Assembly (NCBI RefSeq): GCF_015461835.1
Contig: NZ_JACOPX010000014.1
Span: forward strand, 62,001 to 126,000
Reading direction: 5' to 3'
Source: Pseudomonas neuropathica
Lineage (GTDB): Bacteria; Pseudomonadota; Gammaproteobacteria; Pseudomonadales; Pseudomonadaceae
Length of the DNA: 64,000 nt
The position numbers and the translations under genes were made by a program. This document shows, in pieces, positions 1 to 9,014 of this stretch (within the stretch, counting starts at the first letter, position 1; each line of letters begins with the position of its first letter). The notes under the pieces were generated by a model. It was not told the DNA's origin, made no database searches, and was given only the letters and a program-made list of their open reading frames with translations.

Positions 1-34
1 TTGTTGTTATGTCAGCCATCAGTGAGAGTTATTC

Positions 35-895
35 ATGAACCTGTTCCAGCTCCGCGCCTTCGACGCCGTGGCCCGTGAAGGCAGCTTCACCCGTGCCGCC
101 GCGCGCTTGTTCATCAGTCAGCCGGCGGTTACCGGGCACATCAAGGCGCTGGAAGAGCACTACCAGATCACCCTGTTGCGGCGCACCGCGCGACGGGTGG
201 AACTGACCGAGGAGGGCACCAAACTCGCGGCGATCACCCGCGCGATGTTTGGCCTGGCGGAAGAGGCGCAGACGATGCTCGAGGCCAATCGGCAGTTGCT
301 GACCGGGCGGCTGGAAGTGGCGGCGGACGGGCCGCACATGGTCATGCCAATGTTGGCGAGCCTGCGCGCGCGGTATCCGGGAATCACGGTGAACCTGCGC
401 TTGGGCAATGCTCAGGAAACTCTCGCTGCATTGTTGTCGGAACACGCGGATGTGGCGGTGTTGACCGAGGTCGAACCGCGCAAAGGCCTGCATCTGCAGG
501 CATTGAGCGAATCACGGATTTGCGCGTTGGTGCCGGCAGGGCACCCGTGGGCGATGCGCGCCGGGGAAGTGAAACTCAAGGAACTGGATCAGGTGATCAT
601 GGTGCTGCGCGAACCGAGTTCGATCACCCGGCGGACGTTTGATGACGCCTGTGCGCAGGCGTCGATCCATCCGCGGGTGTTGCTGGAACTTGATAGCCGT
701 GAGGCGGTGACCGAAGCGGTGGCGGCCGAATTGGGTGTTGGCGTGGTGTCATCGGTGGAGGTCAGCCATGACCCGCGCGTGGTGGCGATTCCGATTGCCG
801 GGGCAGGGCTGGTCAATCGGCACATGATCGGCTGCATGGAGCGGCGGCGGGAGTTGCGCCTGATTCAGGCGTTCTTTGGCCTGGCGCCCGCCTGA
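35..895 (+). CDS. LysR-family regulator, aminophosphonate-associated type
   Basis: A 286-residue LysR regulator. The winged helix-turn-helix is in residues 1-60 (LRAFDAVAREGSFTRAAARLFISQPAVTGHI), followed by a substrate-binding domain. The C-terminal stretch REAVTEAVAAELGVGVVS is also found in the regulator at 993-1865, so the two are paralogues. Both resemble the LysR subgroup described beside 2-aminoethylphosphonate genes (TIGRFAM phn_lysR), but this is recognition from memory, not a search. The start at 35 gives a normal family N-terminus. Its usual divergent target would lie left of the window. The gene ends just before a REPIN. The LysR call is firm; the phosphonate effector is inferred. 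Confidence 0.85.
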   Translation: MNLFQLRAFDAVAREGSFTRAAARLFISQPAVTGHIKALEEHYQITLLRRTARRVELTEEGTKLAAITRAMFGLAEEAQTMLEANRQLLTGRLEVAADGPHMVMPMLASLRARYPGITVNLRLGNAQETLAALLSEHADVAVLTEVEPRKGLHLQALSESRICALVPAGHPWAMRAGEVKLKELDQVIMVLREPSSITRRTFDDACAQASIHPRVLLELDSREAVTEAVAAELGVGVVSSVEVSHDPRVVAIPIAGAGLVNRHMIGCMERRRELRLIQAFFGLAPA

Positions 896-912
896 TACAC
901 CATGGCGCCCCC

Positions 913-978
913 TTCGCGAGCAGGCTCGCTCCCACATTTGGAATGCATAACCCCTGTGGGAGCGAGCTTGCTCGCGAA
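913..978. repeat. REPIN (inverted REP pair)
   Basis: Two inverted copies of a 23-nt REP of the GTGGGAGCGAGC...CTCGCGAA type, at 913-935 and 956-978, face each other across a 20-nt loop. They lie between the convergent ends of two LysR genes, where they may also act as a bidirectional transcription stop. Confidence 0.9.
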
Positions 979-992
979 GAGGCCATCACGGT

Positions 993-1865
993 TCACACAA
1001 GACTCTGGCGCACCATATCGAGGAAGGTCGCCACCACCCGTCGATTGCTTTGCTCGCGCAAGCACACCAGCGTCTCCGTCAACCGTCGGGTGCAGTCGAC
1101 AATCGGCAACGCGCACACCCGCGAATCGGCGCCAAATTCCGCCGCCGACACCACGCCAACGCCAATACCGACCACCACCGCCTCACGCGCTGCTTCCCGG
1201 CCCTCAACCTGAATCGCTGGGCGAATGCGAAATCCGGCCCGGGCCATTTCTTCTTCCAGCGTCTGCCGCGTCACCGAGCCGTGTTCACGCAACACCAGCG
1301 GCGTGTCATCCAGATCTGCCAGGCAGATCGATTCGCGCTCGGCCCACGGATGATGGCGCGACACGAACGCGACCATCGGATCATTGCGCAGCGGCACACA
1401 CAGCAAGCGTTCATCACTGACATCGCGGCCAAGCAACGCCAGATCGGCCTGATAGTTGAACAGGCGAAATAACGATTCATCGGTGTTGCCGGTCTCGATC
1501 TTCACGCTGATCCCCGGATAGCGCTCGCAGAACCGCGCGATCTGCGGCAGCACGTGGACCGGCGCATCCACTGCCAGAATCAGGCTGCCGGTCTGCAGGG
1601 CCTGGGATTCCTGCAGCAATTCCTGCGCTTCGGCTTCAATCACGAACAGGCGCTGGGTGATCGCCAGCAAGCGCTCGCCCAGGTCGGTCAGGCGTACGGA
1701 ACGTTTATTGCGGTGAAACAGCAAAACGCCAAAACGCTCTTCGAGTTTGCGCACTTGGTCGGATATCGCCGGTTGCGTGAGAAAAAGGCGCTCGGCGGCT
1801 TTGGTGAAGCTTCCATGCACAGCCACGGCGTGGAAGGCTTTGAGTTGGGCGTGGGACACCGACAT
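993..1865 (-). CDS. LysR-family regulator divergent from the MFS/oxidoreductase genes
   Basis: A 290-residue LysR protein starting MSVSHAQLKAFHAVAVHGSFTKAAERLFLTQPAIS. I chose the ATG at 1865 because it gives the usual LysR N-terminus; the frame extends upstream with atypical residues. The helix-turn-helix is in residues 1-65, with a co-inducer domain after it. It is transcribed away from the transporter at 2147, with 281 bp between the starts, the usual arrangement for a LysR regulator and its target. It is a paralogue of the protein at 35-895 (shared SFTxAAxRLFxxQPA and LGVGVVS-like segments). The likely ligand is a phosphonate or related amine; that part is inferred. Confidence 0.87.
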   Translation of the reverse strand: MSVSHAQLKAFHAVAVHGSFTKAAERLFLTQPAISDQVRKLEERFGVLLFHRNKRSVRLTDLGERLLAITQRLFVIEAEAQELLQESQALQTGSLILAVDAPVHVLPQIARFCERYPGISVKIETGNTDESLFRLFNYQADLALLGRDVSDERLLCVPLRNDPMVAFVSRHHPWAERESICLADLDDTPLVLREHGSVTRQTLEEEMARAGFRIRPAIQVEGREAAREAVVVGIGVGVVSAAEFGADSRVCALPIVDCTRRLTETLVCLREQSNRRVVATFLDMVRQSLV

Positions 1866-2146
1866 GCAGTCACCTGATCGTTTAGTCAGTAACAAGCTGA
1901 GCTTATGTGTGAAATACGATAAATCGATTTTATTTATTAAACAGTAATTGCTTTGATCGGCTCACGCCATCGCTGACTGCCCGCTCGGGCCGCACGGTGG
2001 CCATGAGCCTGTGCGTGCAACAACAGGACTCATCTGACCGATATCGCCACAGGGACGGGGTGATATCGCAGTGCTCAACAATAAAAACACAGGCGTTTTT
2101 CTTAACGATTCTGCCGGCACACTCACACCCTGAGGTCAGAACCACC

Positions 2147-3472
2147 ATGAACAAGCACATCGGCACCATTGCGCGTTGGCGCGTGCAGATTTTCGCGATC
2201 ACCTGGCTTGCGTACGCCGCTTTCTATTTCACCCGCAAAGCGTTTTCGGTGGCCAAACTCGGCATCGCCGAAGACCCGACCTTCATGCTCGACAAGATGG
2301 CCATGGCCAACCTCGATGCGATCTACCTGGCGGCTTATGCCATCGGCCAGTTCACTTGGGGCATGCTCGCCGACCGCTTTGGCCCAAGGGTCGTGGTGCT
2401 CGGCGGTTTGCTGATTTCCGCCGCAGCGGCGCTGGTGATGGGCAGTTACGCGACGTTGCCTATCTTCGCCACCTGCATGTTGATACAGGGGTTGGCGCAG
2501 TCCACTGGATGGTCGGGGCTGTGCAAAAACCTCGGTAGTTTTTTCCCTTCCCAACAACGCGGGCGAGTGCTCGGGTTATGGAGTTCCTGCTACGCGTTTG
2601 GTGGTCTGGTAGCGTCGCCGTTCGCTGGCTGGTGGGCCTATACGCTGGTCGGCAGTTGGCACGCGGCGTTTATTTCCAGTGCGGTGGTGGTTGCCGTCGT
2701 GGCGGTGTTGTTCTTTATCTTCCAGCGCAACAAGCCGGAAGACGTCGGCTTGCCGGCGGTCGAGCCGGAACCTGAACTGACGGCGGAAGAAACCGCAGCC
2801 AACAGCAAGCTCAGCGTCTGGGAGCCCTTGAAGGAAATCCTGCGTAACCGCACGGTGCTGGTGTTGGGCCTGGCGTATTTCATGTTGAAACCGGCGCGTT
2901 ACGCGATTCTGTTGTGGGGCCCGGTGATTGTCTTTGAACAGATGCCGAGTGTCGGCAAGGTCGGCGCGGCGATCATTCCCACCTCATTCGAACTGGCCGG
3001 GTTGCTCGGGCCGATCCTGATTGGCCTGGCCTCGGACAAACTGTTCGGTGCCCGGCGCATGCCGGCCTGCGTGTTGAGCTTGCTGGCGCTGACCGTGACG
3101 CTGGCGCTGTTTATGGCCGCGTTGCATACCGGCAGTGTGTTGCTGGTGGTCGCGCTGCTGTTCGTCATGGGGCTGACTTTGTATGGGCCGGACTCGATGA
3201 TCAGCGGTGCCGCCGCGATCGACTTCGGCAAAGCCAAGGCCGGCGCCACGGCGGCCGGTTTCGTCAACGGCTGCGGCTCGGTTGGTGCGGTACTTGGCGG
3301 TTTGCTGCCGGGTTACTTCGACTCGGTGACGGTGTTCATCGTCTTCGCCGGTTGCGCGCTGTTCTCGGCGCTGGTGCTGATTCCGCACTGGAACAGCCGC
3401 CCGGTTGGCGTGATGGAGCCGCGCGCCTCGATCCCCAATTGTCCGCTGACGATCAAACCCCTGCGTTCCTGA
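2147..3472 (+). CDS. MFS transporter, organophosphate:phosphate antiporter-like
   Basis: A 441-residue integral membrane protein with twelve predicted hydrophobic segments. The N-terminus WRVQIFAITWLAYAAFYFTRKAFSVAK resembles the GlpT/UhpT/PgtP (OPA) branch of the major facilitator superfamily. The DRFGPR sequence between helices 2 and 3 matches the MFS signature. I chose the ATG at 2147, not an in-frame ATG 150 nt earlier, because the transporter-like sequence begins there. It is followed 72 nt later by the FAD oxidoreductase and probably forms an operon with it, controlled by the divergent LysR. Import of an aminophosphonate or phosphorylated amine is inferred from neighbours and family. 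Confidence 0.85.
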   Translation: MNKHIGTIARWRVQIFAITWLAYAAFYFTRKAFSVAKLGIAEDPTFMLDKMAMANLDAIYLAAYAIGQFTWGMLADRFGPRVVVLGGLLISAAAALVMGSYATLPIFATCMLIQGLAQSTGWSGLCKNLGSFFPSQQRGRVLGLWSSCYAFGGLVASPFAGWWAYTLVGSWHAAFISSAVVVAVVAVLFFIFQRNKPEDVGLPAVEPEPELTAEETAANSKLSVWEPLKEILRNRTVLVLGLAYFMLKPARYAILLWGPVIVFEQMPSVGKVGAAIIPTSFELAGLLGPILIGLASDKLFGARRMPACVLSLLALTVTLALFMAALHTGSVLLVVALLFVMGLTLYGPDSMISGAAAIDFGKAKAGATAAGFVNGCGSVGAVLGGLLPGYFDSVTVFIVFAGCALFSALVLIPHWNSRPVGVMEPRASIPNCPLTIKPLRS

Positions 3473-3544
3473 AACCCTTTGCCTCGCGGCCTGCTGCGGC
3501 GCTCGCGGCAGGCTGGGTCGTGGCCATCTGACTGGAGAAACCCC

Positions 3545-4936
3545 ATGAGACCGTTTTGGCTGGAGCAGGCCTTGCAGGCCGACACCTCGCAAACCTGCCC
3601 GCCGTTGCAAGGCGAAGTCCGCACTGATGTGTGCATTGTCGGCGGCGGCTATACCGGGTTGTGGACGGCGATCATGCTCAAGCAACAAAACTCCGAACTC
3701 GATGTCTTGCTGATCGAAGCGGACATCTGCGGCGCCGGCGCCAGCGGGCGCAACGGTGGTTGTGCGCTGTCGTGGTCGGCGAAGTATTTCACCCTTGAAC
3801 GCTTGTTTGGCGTCGAGGAAGCAGTGCGCCTGGTCAAGGAATCGGAGCGCAGTATCCACGCGATTGGCGAGTTCTGTGAGCAGTACGGCGTCGATGCCGA
3901 TTATCGGCTCGACGGCACGCTGTACACCGCGACCAACCGCGCGCAAGTCGGCTCGACCGACGCGGTGATCGCCGCACTGGAGCGCAACGGCATAAATTCG
4001 TTCACCCAGCGTCCGCTGGCCGATGTGCAGCGCATGGCCGGTTCGAACAAGCATCTGGAAGGCTGGTTCTCGCCGGCAGCGGCCAGCGTGCAACCGGGCA
4101 AACTGGTGCGTGGCTTGCGTCGCGTGGCGTTGCAGTTGGGTGTGAAGATTCACGAAAACACGGCAATGACCGGGCTGGAAGAAGGGCGCCCGGCACGCCT
4201 GCAAACACCGAACGGCAGCATTGTTGCCGATCGCGTGGTGCTGGCGATGAATGCGTGGATGGCCCGTGCCTTTCCACAGTTCGAACGTAGCGTGGCGATT
4301 GTTTCCAGCGACATGCTGATCACCGAGCCGCGCCCGGATCTGTTGCAGGAGATCGGCCTGACCAGCGGGGTCACTGTGCTCGATTCGCGGATTTTCGTGC
4401 ACTACTACCACAACACCCCGGACGGCCGGATCATGCTCGGCAAGGGTGGCAACACCTTCGCGTTTGGCGGGCGCATGCTGCCGGTGTTCGATCAGCCATC
4501 GCCTTATGCCGGCCTGCTGAAAAACAGCCTCGCCGACTTCTTCCCGGCGTTTGCCGATGTCAAAGTCGATGCCACCTGGAACGGCCCGTCGGATCGCTCG
4601 GTCACCGGTTTGCCGTTCTTCGGCCAGATGAGCAGCGCCGGCAATGTGTTTTACGGCTTCGGCTATTCCGGCAGTGGCGTCGGCCCGTGCCACATGGGCG
4701 GGCAGATTCTTGCTTCGCTGGTGCAAGGCCTGGACAACCCGTGGACGCGTTCGCCGCTGGTCAACGGGCCGCTGGGTTATTTCCCGCCGGAGCCAATCCG
4801 CTACCTCGGTTCGTTGATGGTGCGCAACGCCATCCGCCGCAAGGAGCGCGCCGAGGATCACGGGCGGCGTCCTCGGCATCTGGATGTGCGTCTGGCGAAA
4901 TTCGCTGCGGCGGCGGGCAAGGCTGACAAAGCCTGA
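3545..4936 (+). CDS. FAD-dependent amine oxidoreductase (DAO family), putative aminophosphonate oxidoreductase
   Basis: A 463-residue flavoprotein of the D-amino-acid oxidase (DAO) fold. The dinucleotide-binding motif GGGYTGLWTAIMLK lies at residues 37-50, and the GASGRNGGCALSW segment typical of GlpD/DAO proteins follows. The C-terminal GYSGSGVGPCHMGG would contact the flavin. I chose the ATG at 3545 because GGAGA lies just upstream and the family start fits; the upstream extension is probably not translated. The family (TIGRFAM Phn_aa_oxid is the one it recalls) is found beside phosphonate transporters and LysR regulators, as here. It would oxidise a secondary or primary amine; the exact substrate is unknown. 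Confidence 0.85.
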   Translation: MRPFWLEQALQADTSQTCPPLQGEVRTDVCIVGGGYTGLWTAIMLKQQNSELDVLLIEADICGAGASGRNGGCALSWSAKYFTLERLFGVEEAVRLVKESERSIHAIGEFCEQYGVDADYRLDGTLYTATNRAQVGSTDAVIAALERNGINSFTQRPLADVQRMAGSNKHLEGWFSPAAASVQPGKLVRGLRRVALQLGVKIHENTAMTGLEEGRPARLQTPNGSIVADRVVLAMNAWMARAFPQFERSVAIVSSDMLITEPRPDLLQEIGLTSGVTVLDSRIFVHYYHNTPDGRIMLGKGGNTFAFGGRMLPVFDQPSPYAGLLKNSLADFFPAFADVKVDATWNGPSDRSVTGLPFFGQMSSAGNVFYGFGYSGSGVGPCHMGGQILASLVQGLDNPWTRSPLVNGPLGYFPPEPIRYLGSLMVRNAIRRKERAEDHGRRPRHLDVRLAKFAAAAGKADKA

Positions 4937-4952
4937 AGCACGGCGTGTTGAT

Positions 4953-5034
4953 GCAGGAGCTGCCGCAGACTGCGATCTTTCGATCTTGTTTTTAAGATCA
5001 AAATCAAAAGATCGCAGCCTGCGGCAGCTCCTGC
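4953..5034. repeat. Long inverted repeat (GCAGGAGCTGCCGCAG type)
   Basis: Arms at 4953-4979 and 5008-5034 are almost perfect inverted copies (left GCAGGAGCTGCCGCAG..., right ...CTGCGGCAGCTCCTGC) around an AT-rich loop. A related element lies at 16894-16983. It is a different repeat family from the REPINs. It sits between convergent genes and could stop transcription from both sides. Confidence 0.88.
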
Positions 5035-5041
5035 AAAGGGA

Positions 5042-6433
5042 TCAGCGTGCGCCGCTGTCGAGTAGCCAGTCGAGCAATAGGCTGTCACGTGCGGGTGGTT
5101 CGCGAGGTGTGGGCTTGCGTGAGTTGCCCAGACACAGAATCGGCCGGTCGGGGTCGCTGTCAAGGAAACTCACCCACACTTCGCTGCCAGCGCAGGGCAG
5201 TTCCTCCCGTGCCACTCGGCCATTGGCGCGAGTCATCGCGATGGGCAGCCAGATCGCGTGGTCATCAAGGGTTTGCAGATGTTCCGAGGGCCACAGCCTG
5301 ACGGCGACCCGCCCCTGTTCATCGAGCTGCGCCGGTTGCCCGGCAGGTCCGAGCACCAGCCCCAGGTGATAACCGGCAATGCCTGGACGCGGTTGGTTGA
5401 GCGCCGGGCGAAAATCGCTTGACCAGGGCTGGGCGGTAAATTCGTTTTCGTAGCGGTGCAGGGGTGGGGTCGGGTCAAGAATCGACGGATGTTGCCCGTG
5501 ATGACGTATCGATGTGAGCCGCCATTGTTCGTTGAAGTGGCTGACCGGATGCGCCGACACTTGCAGCAGTTGTCCACTGAGCAAGCCGATCCGGTCGCTG
5601 CGACCGTTGATCGTGCGATGCTGGCAGCGTTGCCGTTCCAGATGTCGACGGCTGCGTTGTTCGTGGTGTCGTTGTTCGAGGGAAGATGCCTGCGGCAGGG
5701 GATTTGCCGTGATGTGGTTGGCGGCCTCGTCACTGATCGCCCGCTGCCCTCGGTTACGCACGGCATGCAGCGTGGCGACGGGCGCGGCGTGATGATGCTG
5801 GTACAGCGAAGTGATGCAGGGAGAAGGCGTTTGCTCACAGGCCTTGAACGGAACCAGTACCGGCGTTTGCGGCAGACTGAGGCTGTCATCGGCAAACACG
5901 ACAACGTGTCCGTCCATCCGGTGTTCAAAGTGATAGTGAATGCCTTCCTCTTCGCAAAGTCTGTGCAGCAGCGCCAGATCACTTTCTTCGTACTGGATGC
6001 AAAAAGGTCGGATCGGGTAGCGGCCGACGGTCATTTCAATCCGGTAGCCGTCGGCGGGCAGGGCATTTTCCGTGAGCAGTTGCTGGAGAATCTGCGGCAC
6101 ACTCTGTTGCACGAACACTCGCCGTTTGCTCGGCTGAGCCAGCCTGTGCAAGCGCGGCACGACCGTCACGCGATAGCCGATCCGGTGCGTACCGCGATGT
6201 TCGCAACTGGCACTGTCGATCACGCCGTGGATTCCATGATGGTCGTCCAGACGCAGAAAGGCCCGTTGGTGCAGGAATGTGCCCGGCGCCACGGCGGGGG
6301 CCAAACCGATCAGTTCGATGTCGAAACGGTAGGGCTGGTTGAGCGCTTCCTCGCCGTGAAAACGCACCACCGGCAGGCACAGACCGCTGTCGGTCAGGGT
6401 CAGGGTAAAAGGACTTTCCTTGTCATTGAGCAT
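5042..6433 (-). CDS. Orphan short VgrG-like type VI secretion tip protein
   Basis: A 463-residue protein. Residues 1-350 match the gp27-like half of VgrG (FTLTLTDSGLCLPVVRFHGEEALNQPYRFDIEL, then FCIQYEESDLALLHRLCEEEGIHYHFEH, a hallmark segment). Residues 365-440 form the gp5-type OB domain ending GSEVWVSFLDSDPDRPILCLGN. The protein stops soon after, so the long beta-helix needle seen in VgrGs of 600-800 residues is absent. No Hcp, effector, PAAR or adaptor gene lies beside it. VgrGs form the membrane-piercing spike tip of type VI secretion systems; whether this short form can load onto a spike is unknown. The frame is intact, so it is not obviously a pseudogene. Confidence 0.85.
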   Translation of the reverse strand: MLNDKESPFTLTLTDSGLCLPVVRFHGEEALNQPYRFDIELIGLAPAVAPGTFLHQRAFLRLDDHHGIHGVIDSASCEHRGTHRIGYRVTVVPRLHRLAQPSKRRVFVQQSVPQILQQLLTENALPADGYRIEMTVGRYPIRPFCIQYEESDLALLHRLCEEEGIHYHFEHRMDGHVVVFADDSLSLPQTPVLVPFKACEQTPSPCITSLYQHHHAAPVATLHAVRNRGQRAISDEAANHITANPLPQASSLEQRHHEQRSRRHLERQRCQHRTINGRSDRIGLLSGQLLQVSAHPVSHFNEQWRLTSIRHHGQHPSILDPTPPLHRYENEFTAQPWSSDFRPALNQPRPGIAGYHLGLVLGPAGQPAQLDEQGRVAVRLWPSEHLQTLDDHAIWLPIAMTRANGRVAREELPCAGSEVWVSFLDSDPDRPILCLGNSRKPTPREPPARDSLLLDWLLDSGAR

Positions 6434-6654
6434 TCGAACAGGCTCTGTCAGGCAATACGGGCCTGAGAGGGTACGAAACCGCAGCGTTGAATGGTCATGT
6501 CAAAGGCGTTTTTCAGAATTCCCCTACAAGCTCTGGTGAAGATGTCGATTCCACATTGCGTTTTTTTGGTCGATTGCCGACTTTAGGCCGTATAAACTTG
6601 GCGCCACGCGTCGGCCAATAGATGTCTCGGCGCCACAGATCAAGAGAGTGAGTA

Positions 6655-7359
6655 ATGGGCGCACAGTGGAAGGTTAAACACAAAGAAGCGGCATCCAACG
6701 CCAAGGGCAAGATCTTCGGCAAACTGGTGAAGGAAATCACCATCGCTGCCCGCAACGGTGCCGATACCGCCACCAACGCACACCTGCGTCTGGTGGTCGA
6801 ACAGGCCAAGAAAGCCTCGATGCCAAAAGAAACCCTCGATCGCGCGATCAAGAAAGGCGCCGGTCTGCTCGGTGAAACCGTGCAATACCATCGCGTGACC
6901 TACGAAGGGTTCGCCCCGCACCAGGTGCCGCTGATCGTCGAGTGCGTGACCGACAACATCAACCGTACCGTCGCCGAAATCCGCGTGGCGTTCCGTAAAG
7001 GCCAACTGGGGGCTTCCGGCTCCGTGGCCTGGGACTTCAACCACGTCGGCATGATCGAAGCCTCGCCGGACACCCCGGACGCCGATGCGGAAATGGCCGC
7101 GATCGAAGCCGGTGCTCAGGATTTCGAGCCGGGCGAAGACGGCGCAACGCTGTTCCTGACCGACCCTACCGACCTGGATTCGGTGCAGAAAGCGTTGCCA
7201 GAGCAGGGTTTCACCGTGCTGTCGGCCAAGCTCGGCTACCAGCCGAAGAACCCGGTCAGCGGTTTGAGTGACGAGCAGATGGCTGAAGTTGAAGCGTTCC
7301 TCGAAGGCCTCGACAACCATGATGACGTGCAGGACATGTTTGTCGGCCTGGCGGGCTGA
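6655..7359 (+). CDS. YebC/PmpR-family protein
   Basis: A 234-residue YebC-family protein. The N-terminal KHKEAASNAKGKIFGKLVKEITIAARNGADTATNAHLRLVVEQAKKASMPKETLDRAIKKG is the family signature. Domains II/III follow (VECVTDNINRTVAEIRVAFRKGQLGASGSVAWDF). The family includes DNA-binding regulators such as PmpR and proteins that relieve ribosome stalling at proline-rich stretches (YebC2-type). The N-terminus differs from the usual MAGHSKWANIKHRK form, so it is probably the second, YeeN-like paralogue of the genus. It stands alone, with GAGAG upstream of the ATG and a REPIN after it. Confidence 0.92.
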   Translation: MGAQWKVKHKEAASNAKGKIFGKLVKEITIAARNGADTATNAHLRLVVEQAKKASMPKETLDRAIKKGAGLLGETVQYHRVTYEGFAPHQVPLIVECVTDNINRTVAEIRVAFRKGQLGASGSVAWDFNHVGMIEASPDTPDADAEMAAIEAGAQDFEPGEDGATLFLTDPTDLDSVQKALPEQGFTVLSAKLGYQPKNPVSGLSDEQMAEVEAFLEGLDNHDDVQDMFVGLAG

Positions 7360-7382
7360 TCGGCTGCGTCAGTGATGGCCAC

Positions 7383-7471
7383 ATCGCGAGCAGGCGCAGG
7401 CCTACAGGCCAGAGGTGAACACATCATTTGTGATCACCACCGTCCACTGTAGGCGTGAGCCTGCTCGCGAT
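7383..7471. repeat. REPIN (degenerate left arm)
   Basis: The right arm at 7449-7471 is GTAGGCGTGAGCC...CTCGCGAT. The left arm at 7383-7405 is its inverted partner with several mismatches. The element lies between the convergent YebC and LRR-kinase genes. Confidence 0.8.
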
Positions 7472-7485
7472 TGACCGCGCAGCGG

Positions 7486-8799
7486 TCACAGATTCTCAAG
7501 CTGCCGCATGACCTCAGCAAACCCCGGTCGCGCCAGCACATCCGCCTGACAGCAACGCCGCTCCAGCTCTTCAAGCACCGCACGCAGTTCATCACTCAAC
7601 CCCGAGTCGACGCGCGCCAGCAACTCACCCAGCAGAATCCCGAACGCGCGCACTTCGATGCGTTGCAACGCGCGCGTTTCCAGCGTGTCGTCGACAGCAT
7701 GGAACGACGCCCCGCCAAAATCCCCGAGCAGGCAATCGCCGCGCTCGTTCAACAGAATGTTGTGTCCGTAGAGATCGCCGTGGGTGATGCCTTGCTGATG
7801 CAAGTGTTCGGCTGCCGAAGCGATGCCTTTGGCAATGTTCAGCGCGACCTCGGCACTGAACCGGCAATCATCGGCATACACATCCCGCGAGCAGGACGCC
7901 AGGCTGGGCAGGTCGGCGAGGTTGTGGAAGGACGGATCGATCAATTGCATCACCAATCCTTGCTGGCCGTCGGGATGGCCACTGATGCGTCCCTCGACGC
8001 GGATCAGATTGGGATGCAGACCGGCGGTGATACACGCATTCATTTCGTGCAGCGGCGAGCCGTCGCTGGTCATTTCACCTTTGTACAACTTCACCGCAAC
8101 CGGTATCACCGAACCATCGTCGCGTTGCCAGTTCGCCCGGGAAATCACCCCCGAAGCGCCTTCGCCCAGGCGTTGCTCCAGACTTAGCGCAGACCAGGGG
8201 ATCTGTGCCGTCGCGTCGAGCGCGGCAGGGTCCGCCTCGGTTTCCAGCGGATTACCGGCGTAGGCCAGCCAGGTCAGGCTCGGCAGCGCGAGCAGCCACT
8301 GCGGCAGCTCGGTCAGGCGGTTGGCAGAGATGCGTAACAGCTCCAGACGATGGCAGTTGCTCAACGAGGGTGGCAGCGCTTGCAGACGGTTGCCGGACAG
8401 CATGAGCTTTTGCAGGGCAGGGCGCTCACCGAGTTCGCTCGGCAGGCTTTCAAGGCAGTTGTCGGTCAGGATCAGCCAGCGCAGCTGTGGTGGCAGGGCT
8501 GCAGCGGGTACGTTGACGATGCGATTGGCTCTGAAGCCGATCATCGTCAGCGCCGCGCACTGGCCGAGGCAGGCGGGCAGTTCGGTAAACGGGTTGTCGG
8601 AGCAGAACAGCACCCGCAGGCGCGTCAGACGGTGCAAGTCATCCGGCAGGCGGCTCAGGGCGTTGCCGCTGAGATTGAGGATTTCCAGGGTGTCGGCCAG
8701 ATCGAAAATCTCGCGCGGGAATTCGGTCAGGCCACAAGACAGATCCAGTCGAGTGATGCCCGACAACTCGCCGGCGCGCAATTGAGCAAGGGTGTGCAT
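7486..8799 (-). CDS. Leucine-rich-repeat protein kinase
   Basis: A 437-residue cytoplasmic protein (no signal peptide or membrane segment). Residues 15-190 hold about eight leucine-rich repeats of 22-23 residues (LEILNLSGNALSRLPDDL, LQKLMLSGNRLQALPPSL). Residues 205-437 form a small eukaryote-like kinase domain: glycine loop LGEGASGVISRA, ATP lysine in VAVKLYKG, catalytic loop HGDLYGHN (Asp342, Asn347) and DFG at 360-362. All key catalytic residues are present, so activity is likely. Repeats fused to a kinase suggest that a bound protein is phosphorylated; the partner is not evident from the neighbours. Related proteins occur in many Pseudomonas genomes with no assigned role that I know of. 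Confidence 0.88.
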   Translation of the reverse strand: MHTLAQLRAGELSGITRLDLSCGLTEFPREIFDLADTLEILNLSGNALSRLPDDLHRLTRLRVLFCSDNPFTELPACLGQCAALTMIGFRANRIVNVPAAALPPQLRWLILTDNCLESLPSELGERPALQKLMLSGNRLQALPPSLSNCHRLELLRISANRLTELPQWLLALPSLTWLAYAGNPLETEADPAALDATAQIPWSALSLEQRLGEGASGVISRANWQRDDGSVIPVAVKLYKGEMTSDGSPLHEMNACITAGLHPNLIRVEGRISGHPDGQQGLVMQLIDPSFHNLADLPSLASCSRDVYADDCRFSAEVALNIAKGIASAAEHLHQQGITHGDLYGHNILLNERGDCLLGDFGGASFHAVDDTLETRALQRIEVRAFGILLGELLARVDSGLSDELRAVLEELERRCCQADVLARPGFAEVMRQLENL

Positions 8800-8915
8800 G
8801 TTTGGTGTTCGCTATTGATCAGGGGCGCGCCGCTGGGGCGCCGGGAATGGGCGACATGATAACGGCAAAGCGGGTTCCGGGCTTGAGCGGAATGCTGCAA
8901 GCGCCATGGAACCAT

Positions 8916-9001
8916 GTGGGAGCGAGCTTGCTCGCGAAGGCGGAGTGTCAGCCGCTGAGATGTGACTGACAGGGCGTTTTCGCGAGCAGGCTCGCTCCCA
9001 C
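8916..9001. repeat. REPIN (inverted REP pair)
   Basis: REP arms of the GTGGGAGCGAGC...CTCGCGAA type at 8916-8938 and, inverted, 8979-9001. The element lies upstream of the LRR-kinase and downstream of the ZapE-like gene, both on the minus strand. Confidence 0.9.
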
Positions 9002-9014
9002 AGGGCCGGCGTGC

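Noticed and set aside
2984..4879. Minus-strand open frame of 631 codons
   Set aside because: Antisense to the MFS and FAD oxidoreductase genes; the Arg/Gln/His-rich translation is typical of a shadow frame.
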